Shown: positions 26,269-36,806, counted from the stretch's first letter. The stretch is DNA of 64,000 nucleotides from Vibrio sp. ED004 (GCF_023206395.1 NZ_CP066150.1:248001-312000); one strand, 5' to 3'. Notes: generated by a model not told the origin, from the sequence alone. A program made the numbers and translations.

Positions 26269-28410
26269 ATGACAAACCCAACCAACACTTTTCTAAACAC
26301 ACTTTCTTATATCGCTCAGCATAACGACCACCGTTATGGCGTTGTCTTTGATGGCGATTTCGATTGGCAAAACTCCGCTGTTATAACCTTTCTTCAAGAT
26401 GCAGATTCTCAAACCGTTTTCCAGATCGGCGGCACTCCGTTTGAGGGCGCGATTCATGCACCAGTAAAAAAAGGCCAACAACTTCTTGGTCGTGAATGCC
26501 AAGTTCTTGTGTGTGATTTTAGAGAGCAATTCGATGCGAATGGTTTTAGTGCAGCATTGGGTTCGTTAGTCGGTGGCGGCTTGTTGTTGGTGTTACCGCC
26601 AAAAGTTGATGACTCTGAAGATAGTAAATGCTTTGGTCAATCTTGGTTAAAGCGACATTTTGATAAGCTGCTTTCTGTTTCGCAAAGTGACGAACAGGCG
26701 GGCGTGATTGAAGCGGTTAATTCGCTTCCTCAAAAGCTTAATGACGATTATTCGACTGACCGATTTGAACAGCAAAAAGCAGCGGTTGAGTTAGTTAAGA
26801 AAGTTGTTACTGGACATCGAAAGCGTCCATTGATTCTGAAAGCAGACCGAGGTCGAGGTAAAAGCTCAACTCTGGGTATTGCAGCCGCGCAGCTTTTGGC
26901 AGAGCGAGAGGGCTTAAACATTATTATTACTGCTCCTTTTGTTAAAGCTATTGAGCCCGTATTTTCTCATGCGTTACAGCGACTCGATGGGTGTGAAGTC
27001 ATTAACGCGACTCACATTGGTTATCAAGGTGGAAGTTTAAGGTTTGTCGCGCCAGATGAGTTACTAAAATCTAAGCCCGATTGTGATCTGTTGTTGGTTG
27101 ATGAAGCCGCTGCGATTCCAATCCCAATGCTTAAATCTATGGTCGGTAGTTATCATCGTATGGTTTTTTCAACCACAGTTCATGGTTACGAAGGCAGTGG
27201 ACGAGGGTTTGGAATTAAGTTTGAAGCTTGGCTCTCTGAGCATCGCCCTGGATGGAAAGGCTACAAGCTTGAACAACCTATCCGTTGGAATAACAACGAC
27301 CCACTAGAGCGTTGGCTATTTGATTGCTTCCTGCTTGGTGAAGATGCGTGCCCGAGCGAATCTGCGGTTGATGAGTCGGACGAGCTTTCTGATGGTACAC
27401 TCAAGCAACTTAGCTTAGTCGAGTTGTCAAAAGCAGACAGCTTGGTTAACCCTCAAAAACTCCAACAATGTTTTTCTCTTTTAGTCGATGCTCATTATCA
27501 GACGTCTCCTAATGATCTAATGCAGTTCCTCAATAACCCAGCTATTCATTTATTTGCCGCTTGGCGGCAAGAAGAGTGTCTTGGTTGTATGTTGGTGACG
27601 GAGGAGGGCGGTTTAGATAAAGAGTTGATTGCACAAGTTCAAGTTGGAAAACGTCGTCCACAAGGTCACCTTGCACCAGTTCTGTTAGCTAACCAACTTG
27701 GTCCTGTTGAAGCTGCAACTAGCCGCTGTCTTCGAGTGATGCGCATTGCTGTCTCGACGCGTCATCAAGGTTTGGGTATTGGCCGTTGGATGTTAGAGCA
27801 GTTATCTGAGCGAGCTGTACAAACAGAGCAAGTTGATTATTTTGCGACGAGCTTCGGCGCGACCAGTGATTTGATTTCTTTCTGGCGAGATAGTGAATTT
27901 GTGCCTGTTCATATTGGCCACCAGCGAGATCAGGCAAGCGGTTGTCATTCAGTGTTGATGGTTAAGTCGCTTAACCAAAACTCGCAAAGTTGGATTAGCC
28001 AATTGCAACGTCACTTTGAGCGTAGTTTCTGTTTTGTCGTTTCTGGTTCTTTGGCTTCTCTCGAAGTTGATATGGTGCGCTCATTATTGCCAACGCAAGT
28101 GGAATCTATGGCTGAGTCTGAAATCCAACTCATCAGGAATTATGTCGATGGTGGTAATAGTTACGACAGCATTGGTTTCAATGTCTTGAATTTGATTTTG
28201 CAGAGTAATGGTCGTCAAGTTCACATAGCTGAATCTGACGCTATAACCGATACAGGTTTCGCTGTTTCAGACTTACTTGTCGCGAAAGTTGTACAGCAGA
28301 AAGAGTGGGGGACTTGTGTCGAACAGTTTAATCTTGTTGGGCGAAAACAAGCCGAGATTCAATTCCGTCAAGACGTCGATTTCCTATTATCAAATTTACA
28401 CTGTAAATAG
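26269..28410 (+). CDS. tmcA: tRNA(Met) cytidine acetyltransferase TmcA
   Basis: 713 residues from the ATG at 26269, which is preferred over a GTG at 26242 because the family starts here. TmcA acetylates the wobble cytidine of elongator tRNA-Met using ATP and acetyl-CoA. The helicase-like module has Walker A ADRGRGKSSTLG and LLLVDEAAAIP. The GNAT acetyltransferase part has IAVSTRHQGLGIGRWM; an RNA-binding tail follows. A parS2 site overlaps the stop codon. The ISL3 copy A insertion leaves only about 40 bp of native upstream sequence, so expression may be altered. Confidence 0.95.
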   Translation: MTNPTNTFLNTLSYIAQHNDHRYGVVFDGDFDWQNSAVITFLQDADSQTVFQIGGTPFEGAIHAPVKKGQQLLGRECQVLVCDFREQFDANGFSAALGSLVGGGLLLVLPPKVDDSEDSKCFGQSWLKRHFDKLLSVSQSDEQAGVIEAVNSLPQKLNDDYSTDRFEQQKAAVELVKKVVTGHRKRPLILKADRGRGKSSTLGIAAAQLLAEREGLNIIITAPFVKAIEPVFSHALQRLDGCEVINATHIGYQGGSLRFVAPDELLKSKPDCDLLLVDEAAAIPIPMLKSMVGSYHRMVFSTTVHGYEGSGRGFGIKFEAWLSEHRPGWKGYKLEQPIRWNNNDPLERWLFDCFLLGEDACPSESAVDESDELSDGTLKQLSLVELSKADSLVNPQKLQQCFSLLVDAHYQTSPNDLMQFLNNPAIHLFAAWRQEECLGCMLVTEEGGLDKELIAQVQVGKRRPQGHLAPVLLANQLGPVEAATSRCLRVMRIAVSTRHQGLGIGRWMLEQLSERAVQTEQVDYFATSFGATSDLISFWRDSEFVPVHIGHQRDQASGCHSVLMVKSLNQNSQSWISQLQRHFERSFCFVVSGSLASLEVDMVRSLLPTQVESMAESEIQLIRNYVDGGNSYDSIGFNVLNLILQSNGRQVHIAESDAITDTGFAVSDLLVAKVVQQKEWGTCVEQFNLVGRKQAEIQFRQDVDFLLSNLHCK

Positions 28411-28489
28411 GTAGTTTGGTTTCCCAACTCGTTTTCAGCACTAATTAGATTTACAGTGTAAATTAGAATGTTCGATTTACACTGTAAAC
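28394..28489. promoter_or_regulatory. parS2: Cluster of three parS2 centromere sites
   Basis: ATTTACACTGTAAAT at 28394-28408 (overlapping the tmcA stop), ATTTACAGTGTAAAT at 28449-28463 and ATTTACACTGTAAAC at 28475-28489 all match NTTTACANTGTAAAN. This is the densest parS2 cluster in the window, about 5 kb from parB2. Confidence 0.92.
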
Positions 28490-28841
28490 TGAAACTCCAC
28501 ATCCAAATCCAGTTTTACCTTCATCATCGCTTTCATTGTCGCCCCACCATTTCTAGTTCGTTCTCTTAAAAACAGCCCTTAATCTTCTAAACCAATTCGT
28601 TTTTATCATATTGCTATCACACCTGTTCAACGTTCTCTCGCATGGGAAATACTGAAACTGTTCACCTTTATATTTGTAAAGGTGAAGCGGATCATAAAAT
28701 AGTTAAGTCTTATTTATGAGTCATGTTTGCAGAATCGAAAGTAAGTGATGTGACGCTGATTATTCTAATAATGTGATACTAAGCGCAGAATGAATTATAT
28801 AGACTGAATAACAACTGAGTCATTAGGGATACTCAATTCGA
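28490..28841. other. Intergenic region upstream of the FapA-like gene
   Basis: 352 bp of AT-rich sequence after the parS2 cluster. It must hold the promoter for the gene at 28842. I see no small gene or hairpin of note. Confidence 0.5.
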
Positions 28842-30512
28842 ATGTGGGATAACATCGTTACACTGTCGGAAGATAAGCAACAGGTGATGGCATGTCTGCC
28901 GTCGGGGTTTGTGGTCGACACAAGCTTTGACAATAAGACTCTGCCACCAGCTTTAGAAGCTTTGAACGCATCTAACTATTTTCTTTTTGAAGATGAGGTG
29001 CTGCGTTTTGTGACTCTTGCAAAAGAGGGCAAGGGGGAAGCTTATGAAGGAATCTTGATTGCAGAAGTTCGCAATGCCAGTGTCGCGGTCGAATTAACTG
29101 ATGATGAGATGCTAGCAAGTCTAGTCGTCACTGGTCCATATAATGGACACCCACTACGTGGTAGCGACATCATTCATTGTTTAGCACAAGCTCACATCAC
29201 GAAAGGCATTAATAAGTTAGCACTCAGAAAAGTATTGATGATGAGTAGCAAACTTAAGCCCGGAGAAAAGTTTACGCAGCCCGTCGCCAAGGGAACACAA
29301 CCCGTAAAAGGTAAAGACGCAAAGTTCGCGGCCTTGGTTGAAGACATTACTCGACAAGTTTTGAAACCTCGCAGTAAAGACGAAGGCAAGATTGATATGC
29401 GAGACTTGGGAGAAACCATTACCGTTGGTCAAAACGACCAGTTAATGAAACGCACTCCCGCGACTAAAGGTATTGCTGGCTTTACCGTTCAAGGTCGAAT
29501 TATCCCGCCTCTTCCTGGACAAGACAGTTTAATCAAGCCTGGTAAGGGCACCTACATTTCTCCTGATGACCCTAACTTATTACTCGCCTCTTATCCCGGT
29601 TTACCCATCATCAAAGATCGCACCATTGAAGTCGATGACGCCTTGTGTGTAAGTAATGTCGATGTATCCACCGGACACGTCAAATTCAAAGGTAATGTGT
29701 TTGTCTCTGGCAACATTGAACCGGGAATGATTGTGAAAGCGACTGGCAGTATTACGGTGGGTGGTTTTATTGAATCGGCTGAAGTTCAGGCTCAAGGAGA
29801 TATCAAAGTCGCGAAAGGTATTATCGGCCACACCACCAAAGAGGGCGAAGCGAAAAGCTGTAAGGTATTCAGCAAAGGTTCCATCACCGCGAGCTACGCT
29901 CAGAATGCAGAGTTGCAAACCGCCGGTGACATTCGACTTGGCGTGCACAGCATGAGTAACGACATTCGCTGTGGAAACAATCTTGTCGTAATGGATACCA
30001 TGAAGAAGCATGGCACGCTCAGTGGTGGCGAAGCCAAAGTCGGTGGAAAGGTCGAATGTGTGTTCTTAGGCGTAGAGGGAGACACGGCAACTAAGGTTCA
30101 TGGTTTTGCTCGTTACGATGGATACCGACAGAAAATCGCTGAATTAAAGGAAACCTATAAACACACCCAAGAACAAACTATGGATGTGATTCGCCAAGAA
30201 CTCGAATTTAAGAAACGACCAAAAGCTGAGAGAAGCGAAGAGCAAGCGTTGGAAATAGAACAACAACGAGAAAAGAACAATCAAGCGATTGAAAACACCA
30301 AATCACAATTGGATACGCTAGAAGCGGAATTTGAAACCAACCTCGCCGAATGCACCGTTGAAGCGCACGAAAAAGTGTATACCCGAGTGACGATTCAGTT
30401 TGGTGATGAAACAGTAACAACCAAGCGTACCCACGGTGGGAGCGTTTTCTCATTCAACCAATATGAGATTCAATGTTCGTTTAAGATGGAACAAGAAGAC
30501 ATTGCTTTGTAG
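28842..30512 (+). CDS. FapA-family (DUF342) protein
   Basis: 556 residues. The N-terminal region is followed by a right-handed beta-helix of about 200 residues with repeated short motifs (VFVSGNIEPGMIVKATGSITVGGFIESAEVQ style) and a C-terminal coiled coil rich in Glu/Gln/Lys (about 430-510). This is the FapA/DUF342 architecture, found in Vibrio FapA where it affects flagellar assembly and glucose-dependent swimming. It is cytoplasmic, with no signal peptide. Some vibrios have several DUF342 paralogs, so I do not assign the symbol. Confidence 0.82.
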   Translation: MWDNIVTLSEDKQQVMACLPSGFVVDTSFDNKTLPPALEALNASNYFLFEDEVLRFVTLAKEGKGEAYEGILIAEVRNASVAVELTDDEMLASLVVTGPYNGHPLRGSDIIHCLAQAHITKGINKLALRKVLMMSSKLKPGEKFTQPVAKGTQPVKGKDAKFAALVEDITRQVLKPRSKDEGKIDMRDLGETITVGQNDQLMKRTPATKGIAGFTVQGRIIPPLPGQDSLIKPGKGTYISPDDPNLLLASYPGLPIIKDRTIEVDDALCVSNVDVSTGHVKFKGNVFVSGNIEPGMIVKATGSITVGGFIESAEVQAQGDIKVAKGIIGHTTKEGEAKSCKVFSKGSITASYAQNAELQTAGDIRLGVHSMSNDIRCGNNLVVMDTMKKHGTLSGGEAKVGGKVECVFLGVEGDTATKVHGFARYDGYRQKIAELKETYKHTQEQTMDVIRQELEFKKRPKAERSEEQALEIEQQREKNNQAIENTKSQLDTLEAEFETNLAECTVEAHEKVYTRVTIQFGDETVTTKRTHGGSVFSFNQYEIQCSFKMEQEDIAL

Positions 30513-30567
30513 CCTATCTTCATAAGATGAAGCGATGCATGGTCTAAGTGCCAAGACTGACAAATAA

Positions 30568-30597
30568 AAAAAGGGGGAGCTGATGCTCCCCCTTTTT
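30568..30597. terminator. Bidirectional intrinsic terminator
   Basis: A 13-bp perfect stem (AAAAAGGGGGAGC / GCTCCCCCTTTTT) with loop TGAT, between the convergent FapA-like and lapB genes. Confidence 0.92.
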
Positions 30598-30637
30598 GTT
30601 TTTTATAATATTGGCTGTTTTTATCTAACGTTTTGAG

Positions 30638-32752
30638 TTAGCTAACCGCTCTTACTTTGCCTTGTTTGAGGTCTGACAGAACTTGCGCTTTCGGACCGTC
30701 GGCAATAATGCAGCCTTTCTCCATTACGATCACTCGGTCGACAATATCAAGCATCGACGTTTTGTGTGTGATCAGAATTAACGTCTCGCTTGGAAGCAAC
30801 TGGTTAAGCTGGTGCTTGATGTGCATCTCTGAGCGGTTATCCATAGCACTGGTCGGTTCATCCATTAACAACACTGGCGGACGGCCTAAGAAGGCTCTGG
30901 CAATTGCAATCGACTGACGCTGACCACCAGAAAGTAACGCACCGCCTTCACCGACTTGACGCTCTAAGCCCGCAGGATCTTGTTGAGTAAATGCAGTAAC
31001 GCCAGCACGGTTAGCTGCATCCATCACATCACGATCATCCACTAAAGGACGACCAAGAGTGATGTTGTCTCTTACCGAACCGTAGAACAGATTACTGTCT
31101 TGCGGTACACAGCCTATATTGCGTCGTACGTCGACATGGTGAAGTTGTTCCATGTCGGTGTCATCTATACGCACATGGCCCTCTGTGGGCTTGTACAGGC
31201 CCATAATCAAGCGTTCTAGTGTGGTTTTACCTGAACCGATACGTCCAATGATCGCCACTTTCTCACCAGGTCTAATATGCAGGGTTAAATCTCTGATAGA
31301 AGCGACTGGAGAATCCGGATAGTGGAACGTCACTTTGTCGAGTGAGATATGACCTTGGATAATAGGGCGGTGAATGTAGCGTTTACCTTCTTCCTGTTCA
31401 TCCGGCATCGACATCACTTGCTCAATCAAAGTCATCGATGATTTTGCTTGGTTGTAACGAGTCGAAAGCAGCGAAAGCTGAACAAGAGGACCAATCGCTC
31501 GGCCACTCAACATGGTCGCAGCGATCAAGCCACCCATCGTCAGTTCACCTTCCGCAATTAAGTACACACCAAAAATGATCATACCCACGTTGGTACTTTG
31601 CTGAACAAAGCCTGCCGTATTTTGGATGCTGTCGGTAATGCGGCGACTTTTGATATTCCAGTTCGCCATGTGAGCAACGGCTTCTTCCCAACGGAATTGG
31701 AATTGGCTTTGCGCACTGAAAAGCTTAACTGTCTCTAAGCCAGCCAAACTCTCAATCAAGTTAGCGTACTTTTGAGAAGCAAGACGAGAGCCTTCCTCGA
31801 TGGTACGACGCAGTGGGCCTTGGATTAATAGTGCGTAGACAATCAATACGACCACGCCAGCCACGGGAACAAACACCAAGTTGCCAGCCATTAACCAAAT
31901 TAAAGCCAAGAACATGAGCGCGAAGGGTAAGTCGATGAGTGAGCCAATGGTTGCCGAGGTAAAGAATTCACGAATGGATTCGAACTCTTGCAGGTTTTTA
32001 GCGAAAGCACCGACCGAAGCTGGTTTGGCTTCCATACGAATGCCCAACACCTTGCTGAACAGTTTCGAGGAGATCAGGATATCGGACTTCTTACCTGCAA
32101 CATCAATGAAGTAGCTTCGCATCAGCTTTAACAGCAGGTCGAACAGGAACACTACAAAGATACCACTTGCCAGCACCCACAATGTTTCAAATGCTAGATT
32201 AGGAACGACTTTGTCGTACACCAAGCGTGTGAACATTGGTGCGGCAATGGCAAAGGTATTGATCAGAATAGAGGCGATCAACACATCACGATAGATGTTT
32301 TTAGATTCCCAAATCGTGCTCCAAAACCAGTGTCCTTTACGAGTTTTGAGAACCTCAGGTGAGCGTTCGTCGTAACGGAATTGTTTCTTTACTAAGAAGT
32401 AGCGGCCGATGAACTGCTCTTTCAATTCGTCCATTGGAATGATGATTGGTACCATTCCGCTTTCAGCCGTAATGATTTCCGCTTCTTGTTTTTCTAAATC
32501 GATACTGTTGAGAACACATGCCTCACCTTGTTTTAGCAGTAAAACCGCAGGCAGAATCAGGTGTGGAATGTTATCTAAATCGGAACGGTTTTCTTTTGCT
32601 ACTAGTCCTGCACGCTCGGCTGAGCGTGGGAATAGGAAAGGGGTTAGCTTTCCATCAGTTAGTGGCAACCCATTGATCAACGCTTCGGGCGAGTTAGCTA
32701 ACCCGTAATACCGGCTAACGTAGATCAGTGAGTTCAATAGTGGATCTTGCAT
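30638..32752 (-). CDS. lapB: Type I secretion ABC transporter of the large-adhesin system (LapB-like)
   Basis: 704 residues. It has an N-terminal C39-like domain without an obvious catalytic Cys, a six-helix membrane domain (about 155-430) and an ABC ATPase (Walker A GRIGSGKTT, signature LSGGQRQSIAIARA, Walker B LLMDEPTSAMD). It is the inner-membrane pump of the LapBCE type I secretion system that exports giant RTX biofilm adhesins. It is the last gene of lapC-lapG-lapD-lapB, 18 bp after lapD. The outer-membrane LapE protein and the adhesin are not in the window. Confidence 0.9.
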   Translation of the reverse strand: MQDPLLNSLIYVSRYYGLANSPEALINGLPLTDGKLTPFLFPRSAERAGLVAKENRSDLDNIPHLILPAVLLLKQGEACVLNSIDLEKQEAEIITAESGMVPIIIPMDELKEQFIGRYFLVKKQFRYDERSPEVLKTRKGHWFWSTIWESKNIYRDVLIASILINTFAIAAPMFTRLVYDKVVPNLAFETLWVLASGIFVVFLFDLLLKLMRSYFIDVAGKKSDILISSKLFSKVLGIRMEAKPASVGAFAKNLQEFESIREFFTSATIGSLIDLPFALMFLALIWLMAGNLVFVPVAGVVVLIVYALLIQGPLRRTIEEGSRLASQKYANLIESLAGLETVKLFSAQSQFQFRWEEAVAHMANWNIKSRRITDSIQNTAGFVQQSTNVGMIIFGVYLIAEGELTMGGLIAATMLSGRAIGPLVQLSLLSTRYNQAKSSMTLIEQVMSMPDEQEEGKRYIHRPIIQGHISLDKVTFHYPDSPVASIRDLTLHIRPGEKVAIIGRIGSGKTTLERLIMGLYKPTEGHVRIDDTDMEQLHHVDVRRNIGCVPQDSNLFYGSVRDNITLGRPLVDDRDVMDAANRAGVTAFTQQDPAGLERQVGEGGALLSGGQRQSIAIARAFLGRPPVLLMDEPTSAMDNRSEMHIKHQLNQLLPSETLILITHKTSMLDIVDRVIVMEKGCIIADGPKAQVLSDLKQGKVRAVS

Positions 32753-32770
32753 GCGATATAACCCTTACAA

Positions 32771-34681
32771 CTATTTATCAACAATGAAGCCTTGGAACAC
32801 TTCTACGTAGTTATCAGATAGGATATCTAGCTGAGTTTGAGTTTCTATTCGAGACGCGATGGTCGTTACGCCAAGGTTATGAGCCGTTCGTGAGATCGAC
32901 GTTAGGGTAAATTTCTGTTTTTCGTCATCAAGGTTATGTGTGAATAGGTAATCCAGTTTCACATAGCTTGGGCGGTACTCGTTGATATAATCCAGTGATT
33001 GGAAGTTACGTCCGTAGTTGTCGACACCAAACACCGCTTCAGCGTTGCGAATGGTGTTACACAATAGTGCCGTGTAGTGCGGAACGTTGATGAAACAGTT
33101 CTCTGGGACCTCAAAATGCAGCAGGTGAGCGACAGAGGCGTTTTGCTCAAGTGTTTTGCCAATCCAACGGATGAAGCTTGGCTGAGAAATACTGCTTGGT
33201 GAGATGTTGATAGCAATTGGGCTAGTGACTTCATTCGCATTAAGCTTTTCAATCATCTTCTCGATAACGTATTGGTCGAGAATATGGCTCATTTCAAGCT
33301 GTTCTAGTGCGTATAGATATTGGTTAGCACCGTAACGGATACCGTCTTTCTCAATCGCAGAGAACACCTCTTGGTGGTACGTTTTACCGAAGGCGTTGTT
33401 TGCAGCTTGCAGACGGAAGGTGACTAGGTCGTTGATGATCGCTTCTTCAACCAACATACGCCATTGCTGTTTACCCATTACCGCGCCGTGGTCGTCAGCG
33501 GTTACGTAGCCGTAAGCAAGCTCACGGTTCGCCTTAGCGCTTGAAAGTGCGTTATCCACCAGTGACATGATTTCGGTACTGGTTTTACGCTTGTTGCTGT
33601 AGGTCACACCCAGTGCAATGTGTGGGTTCGCCATACCTGTTGGATCTGAACCTAGGCTTTGAATGCAATTTACGATGCTGCTAGCAACAAGTTTAAGTTC
33701 GCTTTCGTCAATGTTTGGCATGATGAAACCAAATTCATCGCTAGAGATACGTGCAATAGTGATGTCTGGCGATGAGATAGAAGCCTGTAATTGTTCTGCC
33801 AATTGGTGAACTAAGGCATCACCTTCTTGATAGCCTTTTTCATCGTATTCTTCGCCAATAAATTCCGCTTTCAGTACAGCTAGACCACCTAAGCTCGATT
33901 CTTCTAACCACTGAGTTAATTGAGACATGTAGTAAGCGCGGTTACCTAGCTGAGACACAGGGTCGATATACGCTCTTTCACGCAGCTTCTGAGCTTCCTT
34001 CGCTTGGTTCTTAAACGCCAATTCCACTTGAGTCGACATGTGGTTGATACCATCGACCACTAAGATCAGATCTTTTGTTTTCGGACGAACCAGAGGTTCA
34101 CCAAATTGATTCTTCGCGATTTGATCCATTTTGGTAATGATCAATGATAACGGGCGCAGTGCTCGCTTGAGGATCCATGAAATCGACACCAAACCCAGTA
34201 GGAAGATCGATCCAAATATGGTCAGTAGACGTGTAAATGCTTGCCAAAGTTGATCATAAGCCGGACCCGGGTGACTGACGATCTCAACCTCTGCTAGTTG
34301 CATCCAACCACTGGTGATCACACGGCGGTCATGAACGGGCTCAAACAGATTAAGGTTGGTAAACCACTGTGGTACGCCTGTTGATTTAACAGGGTATGAG
34401 CGGAGAATATCCTCGCCGCTGTCTAGGAAAATCAATCGAACGACGGAATAAGAACTGCCATCAAACAGGGCGTTGATAACAGACTCCACCGCCACCTTGT
34501 CCTTTTCTTCGAGGTAAGGGGCGAGAGCCAGTCCAACAGTATTAATGGTATTACTTACCTCAGAGCGCTGCTGCTCCTCTAAGTATCCACGGGTGGTATT
34601 GAATTCGATCATAAAAACTGACGTCATCAGTAGTATGAACACCGCAACCATCCCGACCACAAGCTGTTTATATAAAGTCAT
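32771..34681 (-). CDS. lapD: LapD-like c-di-GMP receptor with degenerate GGDEF and EAL domains
   Basis: 636 residues: membrane helix, periplasmic LapD/MoxY domain, second helix (about 155-180), HAMP, then degenerate GGDEF (the active-site motif reads SSDEF) and degenerate EAL (EVF in place of EAL). LapD binds c-di-GMP without making or degrading it and, when bound, holds the protease LapG in the periplasm so that surface adhesin is kept. It starts 6 bp after lapG. Loss of both catalytic signatures supports a receptor role. Confidence 0.93.
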   Translation of the reverse strand: MTLYKQLVVGMVAVFILLMTSVFMIEFNTTRGYLEEQQRSEVSNTINTVGLALAPYLEEKDKVAVESVINALFDGSSYSVVRLIFLDSGEDILRSYPVKSTGVPQWFTNLNLFEPVHDRRVITSGWMQLAEVEIVSHPGPAYDQLWQAFTRLLTIFGSIFLLGLVSISWILKRALRPLSLIITKMDQIAKNQFGEPLVRPKTKDLILVVDGINHMSTQVELAFKNQAKEAQKLRERAYIDPVSQLGNRAYYMSQLTQWLEESSLGGLAVLKAEFIGEEYDEKGYQEGDALVHQLAEQLQASISSPDITIARISSDEFGFIMPNIDESELKLVASSIVNCIQSLGSDPTGMANPHIALGVTYSNKRKTSTEIMSLVDNALSSAKANRELAYGYVTADDHGAVMGKQQWRMLVEEAIINDLVTFRLQAANNAFGKTYHQEVFSAIEKDGIRYGANQYLYALEQLEMSHILDQYVIEKMIEKLNANEVTSPIAINISPSSISQPSFIRWIGKTLEQNASVAHLLHFEVPENCFINVPHYTALLCNTIRNAEAVFGVDNYGRNFQSLDYINEYRPSYVKLDYLFTHNLDDEKQKFTLTSISRTAHNLGVTTIASRIETQTQLDILSDNYVEVFQGFIVDK

Positions 34682-34686
34682 TGTAC

Positions 34687-35355
34687 CTACTCATCGTAAT
34701 TGATAATGGGTTTGTTTAATTTTAGAGAGCGCTCACGTGAACGTAAGTCGTTCCATAAGCTCAATCTTGAAGATTTCCCTGCTAGCTTACCGCTGCCTGC
34801 CGCTGACTTGATTAACCAAAGGTTTTTACCGTTGAAACTGTAAATTGGTCGTAGGTCTGGGCGTTTGGAACCGCGTTTTATCTCAGGGTTTAAGTTGTCC
34901 AAAATTAGTGGCTCTGCACTGGGTGTTGAGTAGTACGCCAACACCATGTGGAATTGGTTTAACTCAAGTGCTTTTACGTACACTAATCGTAATTTCTTAT
35001 CTGGGACGCCAAGCTCGAGTAAAGAGAAGTATTTTGCGATAGTGAAGTCTTCACAGTCGCCGGCATTACTGCCCAAAAACTCCAGTGGTGTTGCCCAGTA
35101 GTCGTTCTTTCCCCACAAAATGGTGTCGTCGACAAAGTACATCTGGTTGAAGAACTGGTTTACTGACCTGAGTTTCTCTTTCTCACTCAATCCGTCGTAA
35201 GACGTCATGTTTGAGCGCCATGTCGCCACTCGTTTTCCGGCTCTGTCACCGTAGGTTTTGGTGACCGCATCTATCCATCGTTGATCGCTCTTGTTGAGCG
35301 CCACAGAGGTAAAAGAGGTGAGGACCAGCAGCAATAGCGAAATCCGAGACTTCAT
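34687..35355 (-). CDS. lapG: Periplasmic cysteine protease LapG
   Basis: 222 residues with a signal peptide (MKSRISLLLLVLTSFTSVA). The transglutaminase-like fold (DUF920) has its triad visible: Cys in SNAGDCEDFTIAKY, His in LNQFHMVLAYY and Asp in ILDNLNPE. LapG cleaves the N-terminus of the retained adhesin to release biofilm cells when c-di-GMP falls, and LapD restrains it. Tight spacing with lapD matches the known regulatory pair. Its substrate should have a TAAG-like di-alanine cleavage motif. Confidence 0.94.
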   Translation of the reverse strand: MKSRISLLLLVLTSFTSVALNKSDQRWIDAVTKTYGDRAGKRVATWRSNMTSYDGLSEKEKLRSVNQFFNQMYFVDDTILWGKNDYWATPLEFLGSNAGDCEDFTIAKYFSLLELGVPDKKLRLVYVKALELNQFHMVLAYYSTPSAEPLILDNLNPEIKRGSKRPDLRPIYSFNGKNLWLIKSAAGSGKLAGKSSRLSLWNDLRSRERSLKLNKPIINYDE

Positions 35356-35414
35356 AGCCTCTGCTCTTGTCTGTTTGCTGCGTATTGAAAGGCGTTGTTA
35401 AACATCAAACGTCC

Positions 35415-36806
35415 TTACTCTTTTAGTGCGTTGTTTTGAGCGCTTAATATTGGCTTCAACATGTATTCAAGCACGGTTCTTTTACCCGTGATGATGTCGA
35501 CAGAGGCTGTCATTCCCGGAATGATTGGCAGTTCTTCGTTTTTACCAAAATTGTGTTTTTCGGTGCGTACTCGCACGATGTAGAAGCTGTTGCCTTCTTC
35601 ATCTTGGGTTGTATCGGCGCTGATGTGCTCTAACACGCCTTCTAGACCACCGTATTTGGTGAAGTCGTAAGCACTGAATTTAACGATGGCTGTCAGTTCT
35701 GGGCGTAGGAAGGCAATGTCTTGAGGAGCGATTTTCGCTTCGACCAATAGAGAATCTTCAGTCGGTACTATCTCTACGATGTCCATACCCGGTTGGATAA
35801 CGCCACCTACGGTATTAATGCCAAGCGTTTTAACGGTTCCGGTTACGGGAGAAACCACGACAGTACGATTTACTCTGTCTTCTAGGCCAACAGCTGATTC
35901 GGTTAGTGCTGAGAGCTTGTCTTGTGCTTGATTGAGTTTTTCTTGTTGTTCTGATCGGAAGTTCAACGCCGCATCAATACGGCTGAGCATGGATTCTTTG
36001 ATGGCTGAACGTAGGAGAGGGACTTTGAGTTCGCTTGAGGTCATTTCTCGGCGAGTGTCGTTTACTTGTCTTTGGAGCTTAAGTAATTCAATGCGTGGTA
36101 CCACACCTTCATCGGCAAGGGGCTTGGTGATATCCAGTTCTTGGCGAGCAAACTGGTAGCTCTGTTTTAGGTTGCGGACACGTGCTTTAATTTCGACAAG
36201 GTCTTGTTGTTTCTGTTCAACTTGTTGATCAAAAACGGAAAGTTGGTTTTTTAGGTTGTTAAGATCTTGGCGGTATTCTGCTTTTTGACGATTAACCAGT
36301 TGAGGTTGAAGCTCGTAAAACTTAGGTGGGAAGGCAAGCTTACCGTAATCGAGAGTGACACTTTTCTTCCACTCTTTTTCAGAGAAATCTTCGTTGATAA
36401 CCACACTGGTTAATGAAGCAGAGAGCATTAACACGTTGGCGGTTAAGTTTGCGACCTGTTGTTCACGCTCACGGAAGTCTGAACGGAATCGAGTGTCATC
36501 GATCAAAAGTAGTTGCTGGCCTTTTTGAACCTGTTGACCTTCTTTTACTAAGATCTCTTTAACTAGGCCACCCTCAAGGTTTTGCACCACTTGGATTTGG
36601 GAAGAGGGGATGACCTTGCCTTGGCCAACGGTGACTTTGTCTATTTCAGCCCAAGCGGACCACCCAATAGCAGCAATAAAAAACAGAACGATCACCCACA
36701 ACATAATCCGCGCACTAGTAGGCGTATTGAGGAGCAACGCCGCGGTTTTATCGTCGACGTACTCTAGTTCGGTTTCGTTCAATTTGCTGAAATTCTTCTG
36801 GCTCAT
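35415..36806 (-). CDS. lapC: Type I secretion membrane-fusion protein (LapC/HlyD family)
   Basis: 463 residues: a short cytoplasmic N-terminus, one membrane helix (about 33-53, LWVIVLFFIAAIGW), a lipoyl half-motif, a long coiled-coil hairpin (about 120-310) and a beta-barrel ending in GMTASVDIITGKRTVLEYMLKPI, the HlyD-family C-terminal signature. It bridges LapB and the outer-membrane channel. It is the first gene of the lap operon, preceded by an AT-rich 115-bp region where a promoter is expected. Confidence 0.92.
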   Translation of the reverse strand: MSQKNFSKLNETELEYVDDKTAALLLNTPTSARIMLWVIVLFFIAAIGWSAWAEIDKVTVGQGKVIPSSQIQVVQNLEGGLVKEILVKEGQQVQKGQQLLLIDDTRFRSDFREREQQVANLTANVLMLSASLTSVVINEDFSEKEWKKSVTLDYGKLAFPPKFYELQPQLVNRQKAEYRQDLNNLKNQLSVFDQQVEQKQQDLVEIKARVRNLKQSYQFARQELDITKPLADEGVVPRIELLKLQRQVNDTRREMTSSELKVPLLRSAIKESMLSRIDAALNFRSEQQEKLNQAQDKLSALTESAVGLEDRVNRTVVVSPVTGTVKTLGINTVGGVIQPGMDIVEIVPTEDSLLVEAKIAPQDIAFLRPELTAIVKFSAYDFTKYGGLEGVLEHISADTTQDEEGNSFYIVRVRTEKHNFGKNEELPIIPGMTASVDIITGKRTVLEYMLKPILSAQNNALKE